This document shows, piece by piece, positions 62,334 through 64,000 of a stretch of 64,000 nt of DNA (position 1 is its first letter; each line of letters begins with the position of its first letter). The position numbers and the translations under genes were made by a program. The DNA comes from Lachnospiraceae bacterium (lineage in GTDB: Bacteria > Bacillota > Clostridia > Lachnospirales > Lachnospiraceae): assembly GCA_022792835.1 (NCBI GenBank), contig JAAWBT010000089.1:62001-126000 (forward strand), read 5' to 3'. The notes under the pieces are model-generated. The model searched no databases and was not told the DNA's origin. It saw only the letters and a program-made list of their open reading frames with translations.

Positions 62334-62681
62334 ATGAACGAGTTAATCAAGGCCATTGAAGAGGGCCAGTTGAAAGAGTCTGTAGACGCATTCCGTGTCG
62401 GTGACACTGTGAGAGTGCATAATAAGATCAAAGAGGGTACCCGCGAGAGAATTCAGGTTTTCGAGGGAACTGTGATCAAGAGACAGAACGGTGGAGCGAG
62501 GGAAACCTTTACTGTCAGAAAGAATTCCAACGGAATCGGTGTAGAGAAGACCTGGCCGGTTCATTCTCCCTTTGTAGAGAAAATCGAAGTGGTGAGAAGA
62601 GGTAAGGTGAGAAGAGCGAAGCTGTTCTACTTAAGAGACAGAGTAGGAAAGGCTGCCAAAGTGAAAGAGTTAAAGAAATAA
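62334..62681 (+). CDS. rplS: 50S ribosomal protein L19
   Basis: 115 residues: [64 protein letters not shown] are the full L19 signature. AAGGAGG precedes the ATG. It sits at the interface of the subunits. Confidence 0.98.
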   Translation: MNELIKAIEEGQLKESVDAFRVGDTVRVHNKIKEGTRERIQVFEGTVIKRQNGGARETFTVRKNSNGIGVEKTWPVHSPFVEKIEVVRRGKVRRAKLFYLRDRVGKAAKVKELKK

Positions 62682-62715
62682 TTTGCCGGTAAGAGGCGCG
62701 TTGAGGGACTTAAGG

Positions 62716-62750
62716 GGGACAATTACATTTGTAGATTGTCCCTTTTCCTT
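62716..62750 (+). terminator. Terminator after rplS
   Basis: 8-bp core stem (62716-62723/62735-62742) extended by TACA/TGTA, followed by a T-rich tail. Confidence 0.7.
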
Positions 62751-62799
62751 ACGGTAAAGGTTTTGACAGCAGGCGGAGGCAGCGCAGGGAGGATTGGGA

Positions 62800-63366
62800 T
62801 TGGGACCTTATTATCAGAATGAAGGGGCCAGGCAGGGACAGAAACCGTTTTTGACAGTGATCGGCTGGGGTGTGGACATTGTGGCCGTCATTGCACTGGC
62901 GTTCTTTGCCGTCATGATGTTCGGCACAAAGCTCACGGTGTCGGGCCGGTCTATGGAACCGCTCCTCACAAGCGGGGATGTTGTTTTATTGGATCGTTTA
63001 TGTTATAATTTTTATGGGCCAAAGCGGATGGATGTGGTCGCTTTCACGGATCCGAAGGACGAGGAACGAACTCATATCAAGCGGATCGTGGGGCTTCCGG
63101 GGGAGCGCATCCAGATTAAGGAGGGCCGGCTTTATGTCAGCGGACAGTTGTTGAAGCTTCCGGGAAATCCCGAGCTTATCAAGACAGCCGGGCTGGCAGA
63201 GATTGAAATAGAGATGGAAGACGGCGAGTATTTTGTACTTGGAGACAATACAGACACCGGCGAGGACAGCCGGTATTCCAATGTGGGAAATGTCCGCCTG
63301 GAGCAGATCAAAGGGCGGGTCTGGTTTCGGATATCGCCCTTCGACCAGCTTGGATTTATCAAATAG
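62800..63366 (+). CDS. lepB: Type I signal peptidase
   Basis: 188 residues with one N-terminal membrane helix (IGWGVDIVAVIALAFFAVMMF), the catalytic Ser in VSGRSMEPLL, Lys in THIKRIVGLPGE and the GDNTDTGEDSRYSNVGNV box. TTG at 62800 is chosen because GGGAGG lies seven bases upstream; a TTG at 62794 is too close. Cleaves signal peptides on the external face of the membrane. Commonly placed between rplS and rbgA. Confidence 0.92.
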   Translation: MGPYYQNEGARQGQKPFLTVIGWGVDIVAVIALAFFAVMMFGTKLTVSGRSMEPLLTSGDVVLLDRLCYNFYGPKRMDVVAFTDPKDEERTHIKRIVGLPGERIQIKEGRLYVSGQLLKLPGNPELIKTAGLAEIEIEMEDGEYFVLGDNTDTGEDSRYSNVGNVRLEQIKGRVWFRISPFDQLGFIK

Positions 63367-63379
63367 AAAGAGGGATGGT

Positions 63380-64000
63380 ATGCAGGTTCAGTGGTATCCG
63401 GGACATATGACAAAGGCGAAACGGGCCATGAAGGAAGATATGAAGCTGGTGGATCTGGTGATTGAGATCCTGGATGCCAGGGCGCCTCTCTCCAGCAGAA
63501 ACCCGGATATCGACGAACTTGGCAGAGGAAAAGCCAGGATGATCCTTCTGGGAAAAGCCGATCTGGCGGATGAGTCCGCCAACAGGAAATGGGAACAGTT
63601 TTTTAAAGAAAAGGGCTTTGTGACGGTCCGGGCAGATTCCAGAAGACGGGCAGAGATGAAGCCGATCCAGGCAGCCGTAAAAGAGGCGTGCCGGGAAAAG
63701 AAAGAGCGGGATTTGAGGCGGGGGATCAAGAACCGGCCGGTTCGGGCCATGGTGGTCGGCATTCCCAACGTGGGAAAATCCACCTTTATCAACTCCTATG
63801 CGGGCAGGGCCTGTGCGAAAACGGGAAACCGTCCGGGAGTTACCAGAGGCAACCAGTGGATCCGTTTGGGAAAAGATGTGGAGCTTCTGGACACACCTGG
63901 GATTTTATGGCCAAAGTTTGAGGATGAGCAGGTGGGGATCCGTCTGGCGTTCTTAGGGTCAGTGAAAGATGAGATCCTTGGGATGGAGGAACTTGCCCTA
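63380..64000 (+). CDS. rbgA: Ribosome biogenesis GTPase RbgA/YlqF (3' end outside window)
   Basis: The first 207 codons are present without a stop. The circularly permuted GTPase order is visible: G4-like GKADLAD, G1 GIPNVGKSTFINS, GVTRGNQWI and G3 DTPGILWP. MQVQWYPGHMTKAKRAMKEDMKLVDLVIEILDARAP is the family N-terminus. RbgA is needed for late 50S assembly. ATG 63380 lies 13 bases after the lepB stop. Confidence 0.95.
   Translation, partial: MQVQWYPGHMTKAKRAMKEDMKLVDLVIEILDARAPLSSRNPDIDELGRGKARMILLGKADLADESANRKWEQFFKEKGFVTVRADSRRRAEMKPIQAAVKEACREKKERDLRRGIKNRPVRAMVVGIPNVGKSTFINSYAGRACAKTGNRPGVTRGNQWIRLGKDVELLDTPGILWPKFEDEQVGIRLAFLGSVKDEILGMEELAL

Noticed and set aside
1-64000. CRISPR arrays, tRNA/rRNA genes, insertion sequences and prophage genes
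   Set aside because: No regularly spaced repeats, cloverleaf-like sequences, transposase or integrase frames were found on reading the window.

Overview
The window looks like chromosomal DNA from a spore-forming, strictly anaerobic Firmicute, most likely a Lachnospiraceae (Clostridium cluster XIVa) commensal. Reasons: moderate G+C coding sequence, strong GGAGG ribosome sites with frequent GTG/TTG starts, sporulation genes gpr and spoIIP, a ferredoxin-dependent 2-oxoacid oxidoreductase, a vanG-type D-Ala-D-Ser cluster, and the conserved ylxM-ffh-rpsP-khpA-rimM-trmD-rplS-lepB-rbgA block. No rRNA, tRNA, CRISPR array, transposase or prophage gene was seen. The genus is not determined.

Layout. 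0.1-2.1 kb: glycogen synthase and an HD-domain protein, closed by a strong terminator. 2.2-4.1 kb: an AT-rich two-gene minus-strand module, read as an RnlA-RnlB type toxin-antitoxin pair in which the toxin carries its own RNase HI domain at the N-terminus. It is the best candidate for an unusual system here. 4.3-10.3 kb: complete minus-strand vanR-vanS-vanG-vanXY-vanT cluster for D-Ala-D-Ser peptidoglycan precursors. 10.5-16.5 kb: CarD-like regulator, ornithine cyclodeaminase-family protein, gpr, spoIIP and a BlaI/M56 regulator-protease pair. 16.6-23.1 kb: a 67-residue protein, two divergent hybrid histidine kinases and an AGE-family sugar epimerase.

23.2-48.3 kb is a large plus-strand catabolic region. 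Module A has a 2-oxoacid:ferredoxin oxidoreductase (korABC-like), an ADP-forming acyl-CoA ligase (sucCD-like), a ferredoxin, an Asp/Glu-type racemase, an aminotransferase, a D-aminoacylase, a branched-chain-amino-acid-type ABC importer (livGFKHM), a nitrilase-family amidohydrolase, a GntR/FCD regulator and an M29-like metallohydrolase. Module B has an AroM-like protein, a TRAP transporter, an EamA exporter, a second GntR/FCD regulator, a second D-aminoacylase and an allantoinase-like cyclic amidohydrolase. Together they suggest import and deacylation of N-acyl- or N-carbamoyl-(D-)amino acids, racemisation, transamination, oxidative decarboxylation to acyl-CoA, and ATP formation. The substrate is inferred and cannot be read from the sequence.

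48.4-58.4 kb: a YitT-family membrane protein, two paralogous hemerythrin-domain proteins (one with a receiver domain), dihydroxyacetone kinase subunits dhaK-dhaL behind a foldable leader, a solitary carB, rlmH and a pentapeptide-repeat protein. 58.5-64 kb: the SRP/ribosome-maturation housekeeping operon, with a probable L19 leader, running off the end inside rbgA. No gene-free stretch exceeds about 290 bases.
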